Assembly (NCBI GenBank): GCA_964035575.1
Contig: OZ037915.1
Span: 1-64,000, forward strand
Source of the DNA: Rhynchopus sp. YZ270_cl-10
Lineage: Eukaryota; Euglenozoa; Diplonemea; Diplonemida; Diplonemidae
DNA: 64,000 bases
Reading direction: 5' to 3'
Shown here: piece by piece, positions 11,701-20,593 of the stretch
Numbering within the stretch: the stretch's first letter is position 1
Layout: the number at the start of each line of letters is the position of its first letter
Notes under the pieces: generated by a model
Told to the model about the DNA's origin: nothing
The model's database searches: none
What the model saw: only the letters and a program-made list of their open reading frames with translations
Program-made: the position numbers and the translations under genes

Positions 11701-14700
11701 AAGGATTTCACTCTTGAGGCCTGGGTCTGAAACAAAGAGGGGGCTGCAAAACCAGTCTGCGGAGTCATCAACCGTATCCACCAAGAGGAAGAGAACCTCC
11801 TTAGCCGGCCTTGTCGGCGTGAGGATGCGGGGGCGCATGTGGCTCCCAATGAGCACGATGGTGCACTCCAATACCTCCCCAGCCCCTGCCAAAGCCACTT
11901 CATCCACCCAAGTGCGCGCATCGGACCGGTCACTGCTTTGGGAGCCCATGTGTTCCATCCAGCTCTTCGCAGAGATAGGGATGCAAGCTACAAGGTCCGG
12001 ACGGTCAGAACTGATCTTCTTCACCGCTCGCCTCCTGAGGTCCAAATGTTTTGAGCCGGTACTGGTGTCCTCAAGCTTCAGATTCCGTTTGAGTTCCGTC
12101 GAGCACGCTGCCAGCAAAGCGTCAAAGCCACTGTCACCCCTAAGGATTTCGAACCTCGGGGGGTGTGTGAGCCCCAGGCGTGCGGCCTGCGTCTCCGCCT
12201 TAGGGCACCTACCGTCCGCCATTGAGCGCAGGGAGTTCCAGCAATCCTCAGGTGTCTCACCCACAATCGTTTGATTAACCCGAATTGGGTTCACCCGGTA
12301 CGCTACCCCGCCCACCTTCTTCTCCGGCATTGCGAAAAAGGCCCTGGGCTCGGATGACTCATCTTCGTCGTCGTCATCGACCACCTCCACCGATGGCTCC
12401 CGATTTGGCAGGTTGTCAGCAGATCCATGGAGGTAGTCCGAGTCCATCTGCTGCAGCATTTCCTCCGATGGGCCTTGTCCAGCATCAGCGCAGTGCGGTA
12501 CATGTTGCCCAATGTCCGTGCACAGCACACCGCGGGCCCTGAAGGACTTACCCACGGTGGCCTGGTACGCGCACGACAACCTCTCGCGCAGTCTCGTCTC
12601 CGTCGGAGAGTCCCCGCCCGGGTCCGCCACTCCGGCCAACCCCGCCACCTGGCTGATTACCCTGTTGCACTCCTCGGATGCGCCCCCAAAGGCCTCGAAA
12701 ACCATGGGGCTGAACAGCACATCTGCGCTTTTGCAGTCCTCTGCGTGTTTCTTCCTCTTGCCCTCCCCTGCCACTTTGGCTGCATACTCACGGTGCTGTG
12801 CTGCTCGATGGACGTAAGTGGGGAGGGTCGGTGCTGCCACAGTGAAGTCCAACGCACGCGCAGAGGTCTCGTATATTCCTAGGGGGAGGTATACGTCGGC
12901 CGGCCTTTTCCCAGACTCGAAGCCCAAATTCTTCTCCACTGAGGGGTTGAGCCCTGCTGCCTCACAGATGAGCGCAAAAGCATGCTTCAGGGCATCATGC
13001 CGGTCCGTCCTGCAACCCATGCTCGCACACGCAAAAGTGTGGTCGCCGAACGCATCCATGCGTCCCCCTTTGGGGTTACACCCTTTGCAGACGCTGTTGG
13101 GTTTGTGGATTGCCACTCCCAGGCGGAAACGCATCGCTCCAGCAAAATAGTCCGAACGGATGGTGTTGGGAGGCGTGGGTGCTGCTGTCAGCCAAGTGCC
13201 AGATAGGGGAAGCTGCAAAGAAAGCAGGCGAGCTCTGTCCCGTTCGCTGCTGCATCTCCTTTTCAGCTCCGCCGCCTGGTGGTCCACAATAGCCGAAGAG
13301 AGTTCCTGTTGTACTAGCAACTTGGAGGGCTTTACATCACCGTCAATGTGGTGTGAGACGGCCACCCGTCTGTTGAAGGCCTCGGCCGCATTCTTCCACC
13401 TGGATTGGTCCCATTCAAAATTGGGGTCTAACTGCGTGGCCAATTTGAAGCACCCCGCCTGTGACGCCAAGACCGCAGCCGGCCAGTGATCCGCAGTGCG
13501 ACGTACACCTAACCCTCCGATGGCGATGGGGAGCGCTGCCTGCAGGCGGGCAAGCTCCGGAATGGTCCCATGCTCGTCGTGCAAGATCGTCGCCAAACAC
13601 TTGTCCACCTCCGCATCAAAGTCCCGCAAGTAGTCCTCCCCTAGGTCCACGCATGATATTCCACGCATGTAGAACACCATCTTGCAGAAACCCTCACAGA
13701 AGCGCAAGATGTAGAACGCATGCTGAGAGTCCTTGAGGTCTTTAAGAGCCTCGAGGTTCCGCTTCGACTCGTCGAGCTTGCGCTGCATGTACTTCCTGCA
13801 GTGTTCCGCCGTGCCAATGGGGATGCCCAGAAAGTCGAAATTCTTCTGGTGGAGGGTGAATCCAGGGGAACCAGGCTCGTCACAGATGACAAAACCCCTG
13901 TCACGCAGGTCCGCTGCAGAGTCGCCACGGAGAGTCACCAACTCGCACTTCGAACTGTTCACCTTCAGGCCAACCTGTTTGCTCGACACCACCAGCGCGT
14001 CATATGCAGCCTTAACAGCCTCAGGAGAGCCACGGATGCAACCATCGTCCAGGTACCAAATGGATCCGTCAAGTGCTTTGTTCGCCTTCAGCTTTTCAGT
14101 CATGTCCGCAATCGCCAGAGAGAACAGAACAGGGCCAAGGGGGTCGCCTTGCTGCACGCCTGTCTGGGACGTCAGGATGTCTTCCCCATAGAAGAGGGAG
14201 GTGTGGCCGCCGTAGCACCATCGCACCCAGGGTGAGATCTCCGGGATGTGTTTCTCGACCGCATCCAGGAAGGTGGACCTATCAACTGTGTTAAAGGCGT
14301 TGTGGTAGTCCACCTTCAGAATCACCTTGTCCTGGCCGTCATGTCTCTTGGCGTACTGTGCGATCATCGTGGTAGCTGCCTCAGAGCCCCGAGGAGTCGA
14401 CACCCCCACCTGGTTCCCCTTGCGGAAAATTTCTGCCGCACGCTTCCGCAGTCTGTTCGCCAGGATCTTCCCAACCAAACGGCGCAACACGCCCCCAACT
14501 GCAATCGGGCGCACGTCGTCCGGTTTGCCTTTTGACACCTTCCTGAGGGCCACCAGCTTGGCACCTGCGAAGAATGGCGCGACCTCCCTACGTGCTTTAC
14601 CTTGAGCCAGACTGGACAGCACTGCCGACAGGGCTGCGAGCGTGCCAGGGGTGTGCTTCTGATTGCACAGGGTGCGAAGGAGGGATCCTGTGAGGTTTGA

Positions 14701-17037
14701 AGGGCCTCCTGCAGTGGCTCGTGGCATGCTGCTGATCGCGGCTAGAACCTCCTTGGGGGTGAAATCGGCCGGTCCAGACGTGTTCCTCAGGGGGCTAGAG
14801 GCCGAGGCTGTAGGGGGAGCGGCAGTTGGGTGCTTACCCTTCAGTTTAGCCAACGTATCCGGTCCGTGAGGGGCGAGGCCATCGCTGGTGAGGGCGGACA
14901 GCGCTTGGCCGGGGAGTCCTGCAGCTGTTTTCGCCCGGGAACGTTTCTGGCGGGCCTCCACCGTGTCACCTGGCGTCCACTTCGGTCGTGCTTGCACTTC
15001 AGACAGAGCTTTCTCCCACATATCCGCCCACTCACCCGCATCCCACCAATCCAGATCCTGCCTCCAAGAGTTGTAGCACCGTCGTTTGGCATCCTGTGAC
15101 CCAGCACGTCCACCCCCACGGTCCCTGTGCAGGACGGTAAAGAAAAAGGCTAATTTTGTCCAAGCCCTCTTATCCTGGTGCACCAAGATCTCCTGAAGAA
15201 CCCTCTGAAAGATGAGGGTGTAGCGATGGAGAAGGTCTGGTGGGCAAGTCCCCTTCATCTTGAGCCTGGTGGTGCCCAGCATGTCCAGTGAGGGCATTCC
15301 TTCAGGGCATCTCGCATGCGTGAGGCGTTCCTCGATCCCTGGTAGGGGTGCCTTCTTCATGAGGTGTGTGCAGCTCCTGCATGCGCTCTGCGATTTCTTC
15401 AGGAGGGTAGGGCACTCCTCACTGACACACCTCTTGAACCCGAAGAAGGACAGAATGTGTTCGGGTATGTACTCTTTTTGGGATGCGTGGATTCTCAAAT
15501 GTGCCAGGAGTCCTTCGCGGGTGAACGAATTCACGTCCGTCTGCGCGATGATGCCCCTTTTGCATCCCTCCACCGGGCAGAAACAGAAGTCCTCCTCTGG
15601 CTTACCTAAGCATAGCTCCAACGCTTCACCTGAGGGGTTTGAGGTCGGCAAGGGGCGCTGGTCGAGGTCCAAGGGGTTCAGTGTCGCTCTGTCTGCCACC
15701 CTCAACAAGGCCGACGACACATCTCTGACGTCCCCTTCCTCCTCCGTGGGCCGGATCGCCTCGTAGTGCCCGTCACATAGGGCTATGGCTACCGTGGTAC
15801 GCCTGGACACCTCCGCCGCGCGCTGCTGTGCGTTGGTGATGTTCATCGAGCCTGGGGCGATTAACACGACTGGGTTCTCCCCTGCTTGGACGACAACAAT
15901 GTTGATGTCGCGCCTTAGGGCGAACAGGCGAAGGGCGAGGTGATCCACTTTGGCTGAACCTCTGATGCCGTCAATCCAACGCGTCAGCGCTTCCCCTGAC
16001 TGCAGTATGCTACGCATCTCCCTCTCCAGCTTTACCGCCATGTCGCCGATGTCTTTGCGGTCGGCGGAGAAGTCAGGAGTGGCGGACCGCCAGCCCGAGG
16101 CGTGGATCGCCAACAAACCACAGTCGGTGATGTGGGAGTTAGCCACTCGGCGGGCCCGATACTTCACCAACATGGTGTCGACCTCCTGCGCCTCTGCCTC
16201 ATATGCGGTTGACGATGTGGCATCAGCGCATCCACCACACAGCTGGTCATGGGGGATGAACACTTCAGGGAAGTCCCAGTCCTCATCCTCTTCGTCCCCC
16301 CGGTTCCAAGCCCAGTCGTCATCTCCTTCCATAACTTCATCATCCCAACAGGCGTCCTCATCCTCAACCTCATACGCAGGAGCGTTCCCGTTTGCGCACC
16401 CCCCGGTCCACGCAGACGGGGACACGCTTGTCGGGTGCTTCGGATCAGCAGGGGAAGGGCGCAGGTCCCAGGGCGTCACCGCTCGCCACAACAGCGACAG
16501 CAAGACCAGTAGGGACATCCCGATCCAGAGTAGCGGGCCATCAACCTGGATCGCAGATCCGACCAGCGACACCGCAAACCTCAACAGGCGCCACTCCCAT
16601 CGCACTCGGCACAGTGCGCTCAGAAGGAGGCGTGCAACCGGAGAGGGCGGACGAGTGTGCGCCTTGCGCCGACGGAGCTTGCCTGCCTGCGTCTTGATCC
16701 AGTTCAAGGACCTGTGCCCTCGTCGCGTCCTCCTGGTCCTCCTACGCATCAGCCACAAAATGTAATGACTGAGGGTAGGGGCACGTCTGTCCTTCCACAG
16801 GTCCAGGACCGCAAACGACACAAACACACCCCACTCAGGTGCCTCGGCTACCCAGCGGGGGTCTGGTCGGCGCAGAGAAGAAAGGCGTTCCCAAAGGATG
16901 CTCCACCAGTCAAACCCAAGCCCATGTACTGCACGCCCCATTAGAACATAGGGGGTGAGAACAGTCCCCCACACCCGTAACGTCACACAGCCGTTCTGTC
17001 CCTCTCGCCCCGCAAGGCTGTCCCCGAACGCCAGCAT
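8608..17037 (-). CDS. Retrotransposon polyprotein: OTU-like, zinc finger, RT, RLE
   Basis: About 2809 residues from the first ATG; the frame is open to 17103 through a GTG. Order: hydrophobic segment (~154-190); OTU-like protease (DCGLLAIHAS ~305, DGHYEAI ~424); C2H2 finger (~480-515); reverse transcriptase with motif A LKVDYHNAFN (~907), motif B GVQQGDPLGPVLFSLA and motif C WYLDDG (~995); then CKGC...H...C zinc motif (~1317) followed by RPADVYLP and ALDFTV, the signature of a restriction-like endonuclease. Further on come an OTU-like fold with GDSGFDALLAAC (~1640-1760) that lacks Cys at the usual position, a RING/ribbon-like Cys cluster (~1810), a second intact OTU-like domain (IGDCLFDAVSASF ~1994, GHFERFI ~2110), another Cys cluster and charged helices. 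It would reverse transcribe and insert its own RNA; the OTU parts may act on ubiquitin or process the polyprotein. The last ~50 residues look out of frame: the more protein-like reading continues in another frame (8376-8756). Confidence 0.85.
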   Translation of the reverse strand: MLAFGDSLAGREGQNGCVTLRVWGTVLTPYVLMGRAVHGLGFDWWSILWERLSSLRRPDPRWVAEAPEWGVFVSFAVLDLWKDRRAPTLSHYILWLMRRRTRRTRRGHRSLNWIKTQAGKLRRRKAHTRPPSPVARLLLSALCRVRWEWRLLRFAVSLVGSAIQVDGPLLWIGMSLLVLLSLLWRAVTPWDLRPSPADPKHPTSVSPSAWTGGCANGNAPAYEVEDEDACWDDEVMEGDDDWAWNRGDEEDEDWDFPEVFIPHDQLCGGCADATSSTAYEAEAQEVDTMLVKYRARRVANSHITDCGLLAIHASGWRSATPDFSADRKDIGDMAVKLEREMRSILQSGEALTRWIDGIRGSAKVDHLALRLFALRRDINIVVVQAGENPVVLIAPGSMNITNAQQRAAEVSRRTTVAIALCDGHYEAIRPTEEEGDVRDVSSALLRVADRATLNPLDLDQRPLPTSNPSGEALELCLGKPEEDFCFCPVEGCKRGIIAQTDVNSFTREGLLAHLRIHASQKEYIPEHILSFFGFKRCVSEECPTLLKKSQSACRSCTHLMKKAPLPGIEERLTHARCPEGMPSLDMLGTTRLKMKGTCPPDLLHRYTLIFQRVLQEILVHQDKRAWTKLAFFFTVLHRDRGGGRAGSQDAKRRCYNSWRQDLDWWDAGEWADMWEKALSEVQARPKWTPGDTVEARQKRSRAKTAAGLPGQALSALTSDGLAPHGPDTLAKLKGKHPTAAPPTASASSPLRNTSGPADFTPKEVLAAISSMPRATAGGPSNLTGSLLRTLCNQKHTPGTLAALSAVLSSLAQGKARREVAPFFAGAKLVALRKVSKGKPDDVRPIAVGGVLRRLVGKILANRLRKRAAEIFRKGNQVGVSTPRGSEAATTMIAQYAKRHDGQDKVILKVDYHNAFNTVDRSTFLDAVEKHIPEISPWVRWCYGGHTSLFYGEDILTSQTGVQQGDPLGPVLFSLAIADMTEKLKANKALDGSIWYLDDGCIRGSPEAVKAAYDALVVSSKQVGLKVNSSKCELVTLRGDSAADLRDRGFVICDEPGSPGFTLHQKNFDFLGIPIGTAEHCRKYMQRKLDESKRNLEALKDLKDSQHAFYILRFCEGFCKMVFYMRGISCVDLGEDYLRDFDAEVDKCLATILHDEHGTIPELARLQAALPIAIGGLGVRRTADHWPAAVLASQAGCFKLATQLDPNFEWDQSRWKNAAEAFNRRVAVSHHIDGDVKPSKLLVQQELSSAIVDHQAAELKRRCSSERDRARLLSLQLPLSGTWLTAAPTPPNTIRSDYFAGAMRFRLGVAIHKPNSVCKGCNPKGGRMDAFGDHTFACASMGCRTDRHDALKHAFALICEAAGLNPSVEKNLGFESGKRPADVYLPLGIYETSARALDFTVAAPTLPTYVHRAAQHREYAAKVAGEGKRKKHAEDCKSADVLFSPMVFEAFGGASEECNRVISQVAGLAGVADPGGDSPTETRLRERLSCAYQATVGKSFRARGVLCTDIGQHVPHCADAGQGPSEEMLQQMDSDYLHGSADNLPNREPSVEVVDDDDEDESSEPRAFFAMPEKKVGGVAYRVNPIRVNQTIVGETPEDCWNSLRSMADGRCPKAETQAARLGLTHPPRFEILRGDSGFDALLAACSTELKRNLKLEDTSTGSKHLDLRRRAVKKISSDRPDLVACIPISAKSWMEHMGSQSSDRSDARTWVDEVALAGAGEVLECTIVLIGSHMRPRILTPTRPAKEVLFLLVDTVDDSADWFCSPLFVSDPGLKSEILSMEPTPAPKSRCKSDVMMDRVPTVPAPGVVFDQCRRCFSPFDSGETHYKCTEGCGRKVCVGCARDSPFCPASQAGLVDILRGNKRGDSSDTHSPPDPQGARSEDVQMEEVKEEGDSHCPEDVNMEGAEEECHPSARTHQKGAERSRSPPIPSSEPTTDARMDDSGDVFLQHVRHLAQNTNVSATSLFFSDIPWERLLELMGARARDPFTIGDCLFDAVSASFPSSARISSATLRQIAVAQVLRDSDLRSLTGGHRSWAMRKLQAGCTDPSTWGDLLLVSGLSRALNVTFVLFCAPLHGSANPGSCPHVIAPRGVSCGVIGLTYTGVVSGHFERFILNADTAQAFCEVQRHSSSGGPCAWKLFTGSFRCGMCKVEGASADDSFMSCTCCCTTSCLTCAVGAKCSGPSVPMDSHPAGPQGIRAYENPLDGNTPDPLALARVHAAETTVVRQWWAVRTELKVCFKRNEALAVGESAEERRNALEHLKEECAREEAEDMLALANQQASEVQVKMEETSETDIPQSTPQEQQVPSSAAEAQTGETPVRHPAPHDETPPMPPSSRGDWEQADTLMQDMHETDASPQPVTPPCFAAEPEDRESGFEGGVEGDVPPEEGEELRRRSAERRRLSEERQKQEREATEVLLRRARSESASRFVSAKAKSSEQRRETMQEKAMGVRSPAGAQPGSAKTSELTKAGALNRRQAQSLTASQRREESRQRFRLGFASCEEQEAEGRRNIGNEESMQGRETILLHATSERCLLLLRDAERSHGDLRDEEDMAFSKLCTASCLLPQAFLPRAAPSTGEDKKPGTAKPGTAKQGIELGDTQTRRKGVSQARVTTERDNRVRKARQSTPAVENPKADAETPTDSFRLDDVEGEARQKVEEIARKLQWGYTVSKGGFYPCLSMGQPVMRNVQQWVEAFHHRQGAVDTRLGTEGCFWAFREWLHTWKALNWEAPEAAKKKIRSTLDCLNRAMSDSSFRDRPYGDGVASFGSRVPRARPRWGRCHHGTRYNIADRKWPHSTLRPPVCHFLFC

Positions 17038-17103
17038 ACCTCGCTCACCCCCACCTAGAGTGTTGTCACCACCACCGCTGTTCGTCTTGCTGTTGTAGTT
17101 CAC

Positions 17104-17615
17104 TTGTCCCCTTTGCCCTCCTCCCCTGAAGAAGAAGTGGGGAGGCGCAGGTCAGGCTGAGGACCTTTCCGCTGCTAGCCGTCCTACACCCTTTTTACAC
17201 ATACCTGGGGTGTTTCCGACCAGCAGCCCCTCGGTCTCCTGGTTGTGTCCTTTTCAGACACGCCCTTCCACCGAGAGCACAGCTCACTACCACCCGATGG
17301 CTTCTTCCGTATCACAGAAACTTCCGAAGTCCGCGGGGTGTGTAACTCACTGTGGCCCGACTGTACATTGAGCCCTCTGCTTGAGAGGACCGGCTGGTGA
17401 CCCAGTCTGTAGCGATCCCATGCGTCCCAGTTTGTGGTTTCACGCACTGGTGGGACACAGCCAGCTCGCGCTGACCACTCCAGTCGCCCGGAGGTGGAAC
17501 CGACGGTCTGAACCGCATGAATCTGCCGACCCAATGCGATCTTTGACCGTTAGCCAGCCGATTACTCGACCTGACCTCTGCTCGGCAAGTTGGTCACGCC
17601 TGTCTGCAGGGGAGT
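17104..17615. other. 5' region of retrotransposon or target DNA
   Basis: Non-coding interval between the retrotransposon ORF start and direct-repeat copy 2. It contains no long credible ORF. The element's 5' end must lie here, but no duplicated target sequence shared with the 7190 side was seen. Confidence 0.35.
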
Positions 17616-17853
17616 GACTCCCCACAAGTATGCATCCGACACAACTCCCTAACAGATTCACCAGCCTAGCCTGTTCACATCCCAACCGTCGCGGTTATGT
17701 CACCACTCACTAGTGTCGGAGTCTGTTACATGTGAGCCACAACATCGAACGAGTGCTGCTCACAAAGGCACCACCGCAGCAAATAGCGGTGCAGTTGCTT
17801 GCAGTCGTCGAGTGTGCTCACCATGTGGGTAGTCCCTGACTACACCGGCCTCT
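17616..17853. repeat. Direct repeat, copy 2 (~238 bp)
   Basis: Near-identical to 6428-6670 and in the same orientation. Homology stops at about 17853 because the inverted-arm element begins at 17859, so that element appears to interrupt this repeat. Confidence 0.85.
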
Positions 17854-17858
17854 CTCCC

Positions 17859-18727
17859 AGGGGCACGAAGCGAAATGCGGTGAAAGGTGCAGGCCTGTTT
17901 TGCAGCAGGTCTGGAGAGTTGTGGCAACTCGTCTGCTGAGCGTGTGAAGTATCAAGGCAGAGGTTCGCTGTTCAAGTAAAACCTACCCTGGTCATCCTCT
18001 GCCTGTCTTGGTTTCTGTCGTGATTGTTTGTGTTTGTGGGCGGGATCAGATGGGTGGAGGGTGTTTACTTTGTGTTTAGCTCGGAGAAGTGGCTTACCCG
18101 CCCACTCTCTGTTATTTATTCAGTGTCATTTTTTCATTCATCCCCAAAGTTTGTAGACAGAGTCAAGACCACCTTGGCCAAAAGGGTTTTTTCACCACAC
18201 TTTTCTTTTGCTTCCATTCGTGGAAGCGTTTGCTTTTCTTCTGTTCCTGGCCTGACGTGTGTTCAACAGGTGTGCTATTTTTACCAAGTGGAATCCATTT
18301 TTCTTTTTCCAGGGGAGGCACTAAAACAAACCATTCTGCAGACAACAAAGCAAAGGCAATGTGTTTTTTATTCTCCCTTCCCTTCTTTTAAGTAAGGAGG
18401 ATTAGGTCTTCTTTTTTTCCTTTTTTTGCCCCAGAAGTGTGACGCCTGTGTATTCAAATTGATCAAAAAGAATAAAAAACAAACACATAATGCAGTTTCT
18501 TGTTTTGTATAAAACTCTGTTGGCTCTACCGTACTCTTCGCCCGCCTTTTATACAAAACTTGAAACACCGACCATTTTTGGTCATCATTTTTTCCTTTTC
18601 ATTTTTCCATTTCCTTTTTCCTTTTCCATTTCCTGTTCATTTTATTGTCTTTATTGTCTTCTCCATTTCTTCCTTTTTCCTTTCTATTCTCATAAAAAAC
18701 TAGTCCAAGTACAAAAAAGAGAAAAAA
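17859..18727 (+). repeat. Left 869-bp inverted arm
   Basis: Perfect-length partner of 20594-21462. It begins AGGGGCACGAAGCG and ends in the A-rich tract just before the GGGTTTGC run. The near-identity of the arms implies recent duplication or gene conversion. Its short ORFs occur identically in the other arm and are not considered genes. Confidence 0.95.
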
Positions 18728-19567
18728 GGTTTGCGGGTTCGCGGGTTTGCGGGTTTGCGGGTTTGCGGGTTTGCGAGCTACGCGAGGTACCGGGAGTTCA
18801 GGGCGGAGTGGGAGACGCAGGAGCCAGTGGCAGGACAGGAGGACGCGATTGTTCTGTGGATCACGCAACTCCGCCTCGAAGGACTGTCAACGCCATCTTC
18901 CCTCCAGTACCTAGCGAACGTGCTGGCCAGCCTCCGCCGGTTCGAAGGATGGGAACCCCAGGGTCATCTACTACGAGATTTCCGACGCAGCCTATGCAGG
19001 GAAGGTGCGCTCAAGCCGGAGAAGCAGGCAAAACCTGCAACGTTGCAACACGTCAAGGCGGCAGTTGCGGGGGAGAGCAGACCTCTCGTGCGATTGGCAG
19101 TGCAAATGATGTGGAGTGGTGCGGCAAGAGCGTCGGACGTGCTCAGACTGACAGTAGGGGAGTTGCAGGTATCGGCCACGGGACAGGTGACGGCGGTATG
19201 GACAACGACAAAGTCGGACCCTTTTCGCCTCGGGAAGACTACAGGTCTGGTGCTGCAACCGAATATCCTTGCCATCCTGCGCGAGAGGTTGAAAGGAAAA
19301 GAAAAAGGAACGAATGTGTACCCCCCGACAGTGACGTACCGTTGCATTGCAAAGGCGTTGAAGCGAGTGGACCCCGAGCTGACGCCGCATTCTCTGAGGC
19401 GAGGAGCACTGCACCACCTGGCACTGCGAGGAGTATCCCTAGAAAACATGCAGCTGCTCTCCCGACACGCGACAACAGATGCAGTAGTGCGTTACGTCCC
19501 CGTAGCAGCGTTGCAGAGGGTGAACGAGACAGCGGCGCTGTCCAGGGTGCTAGCGACGGCGGCGTGA
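18704..19567 (+). CDS. Tyrosine recombinase of a YR retroelement (5'-truncated)
   Basis: The frame encodes a tyrosine recombinase with the full set of expected residues: Arg in GAARASDVLRL, the HSLRRG box (H-x-x-R), a His in LLSRHATTD and the Tyr nucleophile in VVRYVPVA near the C-terminus. N-terminal to these is a helical core-binding region. The enzyme would integrate circular element DNA by strand exchange. The first ATG lies deep inside the domain; upstream the frame runs through the GGGTTTGC repeat and back to a stop at 18701-18703, so the natural start is missing or replaced. The RT fragment follows in an overlapping frame, the order reported for kinetoplastid VIPER/TATE elements. Cryptons are less likely because of the adjacent RT. 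Confidence 0.8.
   Translation, partial: SKYKKEKKGLRVRGFAGLRVCGFASYARYREFRAEWETQEPVAGQEDAIVLWITQLRLEGLSTPSSLQYLANVLASLRRFEGWEPQGHLLRDFRRSLCREGALKPEKQAKPATLQHVKAAVAGESRPLVRLAVQMMWSGAARASDVLRLTVGELQVSATGQVTAVWTTTKSDPFRLGKTTGLVLQPNILAILRERLKGKEKGTNVYPPTVTYRCIAKALKRVDPELTPHSLRRGALHHLALRGVSLENMQLLSRHATTDAVVRYVPVAALQRVNETAALSRVLATAA
18728..18775 (+). repeat. Short GGGTTTGC run at the YR 5' end
   Basis: Six near-perfect units of the same octamer as the 5.8-kb array (one contains GGTTCGCG) lie directly between the left arm and the tyrosine-recombinase coding region, and are read in frame as its first residues. Confidence 0.9.
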
Positions 19568-19638
19568 CAAAAAGGAGACGCAGGCAGGATGTTTTAGGAC
19601 CATTAACAGCTACACACTTCCCAGGCAGACTACCTAAC

Positions 19639-20593
19639 ATGACAATACCAGGCGGAAGACAGTACCAGCCACCAGAGGCAGAAGACCTCACGCAGGAACA
19701 GGACGCTCAGGAGGACATAGGACCAGGCATCGAACAGATCTACGGCGAGGAAGTGGGTGTCAAAGTAGGCGACACCTGGGTGCGACCACGGGAGCGCGAA
19801 GACCGCAGTGGCCAGACGGACGACCAGCTATACATTGCCCCGATATGCACGTCACGACTCGACCTGGCAGCACTAAGGGAGTTGGACACACAAGGGGAGC
19901 TGGAGGGCGTGCTGGACATGATTACTGATCCAAAAGCATTTGAGGATGCTCTGTTGCCGGCAGCAAAGGAACGTTTGTCGTCAAATAAGCACACAGTGTC
20001 GCGCCCACTACTAATTCATCTGGACGCCTTGGTGGGATTTGGTGTACTCAAGACCTGCAATACACAGCCAAAGCTCACAATGCCAGCGTACACGGTACCG
20101 AAAAAGAGCGGGGGTCAGCGTTTCATCGCAGATGCTCGCGTTCTCAACGCAAATATGAGGCGACCGCCGGACATGCGTTTGGACAATATCGCGGAGGTGG
20201 TTACACGCATCGGCGGGGCGAACTGGGCCGTGCTGAGCGATGCCAGAAGCTGGTTTTACCAGTTTGAGATCCATGACGATATTAAGCCGTATTTTGGGAT
20301 CCGAGCAGGCGCCGTCAGAGGTAACTTCGTGAAGACTGTGTTGCAGGTCATGTGTATGGGCTGGTCGCACTCTCCCGCGATCGCGCACAGGTCAGCGCGA
20401 GTTCTCCTCCCACCGGTGGAGGGAGTAACCTGGATTGACAACTTCGTTTTACTGGCAAGCTCGGAGACCGAGGCTAGAAGAAAATACGAGAATTTCCTTA
20501 GCCGCTGCAGTCGTGTGAATGCCACCCTGAACTACGACGACCCTCAATACGGAATGCCTAGACAAGAGTTCACATTCATATTCTCCCTTTTTT
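19639..20593 (+). pseudogene. Truncated reverse transcriptase of the YR retroelement
   Basis: Follows the YR gene in a different frame; the ATG at 19639 opens a plausible start, though the frame is open from 18490. RT motifs: GGQRFIADARVLN (motif 1/2), WAVLSDARSWFYQF (motif A), MCMGWSHSPAIA (motif B) and TWIDNFVLLA (motif C, IDN where most RTs have xDD). Similarity stops after YDDPQYGMP as the frame runs into the right inverted arm at 20594, so the connection region and RNase H are missing. The product could not complete retrotransposition by itself. Whether Asn in motif C is a family trait or a mutation cannot be judged here. Confidence 0.75.

Larger units (their letters stand above)
7197..17615 (-). 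mobile_element. Non-LTR retrotransposon, RLE type, with OTU-like domains
   Basis: One long minus-strand ORF (8608-17037) with reverse transcriptase and a downstream restriction-like endonuclease is followed by ~1.4 kb of 3' untranslated DNA (7219-8607) and a run of 22 T on the plus strand (7197-7218), which is the element's poly(A) tail. The 5' boundary is unresolved and lies between 17104 and 17615. Single ORF, internal RT and C-terminal CCHC plus RLE match the early-branching non-LTR clades (CRE/R2/NeSL-like), many of which insert site-specifically in repeated genes. Related ~240-bp direct repeats lie on both sides, consistent with insertion into a tandem unit. Confidence 0.75.

Noticed and set aside
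6428..17853. LTR retrotransposon with ~240-bp terminal repeats
   Set aside because: The enclosed ORF is a non-LTR type with a restriction-like endonuclease, lacks integrase and protease of LTR elements, and its T22 tail lies inside the repeats.
18490..19560. Long open frame overlapping the YR gene from the ATG at 18490
   Set aside because: The first part is inverted-arm sequence and the rest an out-of-frame reading of the recombinase; only the portion after about 19565 resembles RT.
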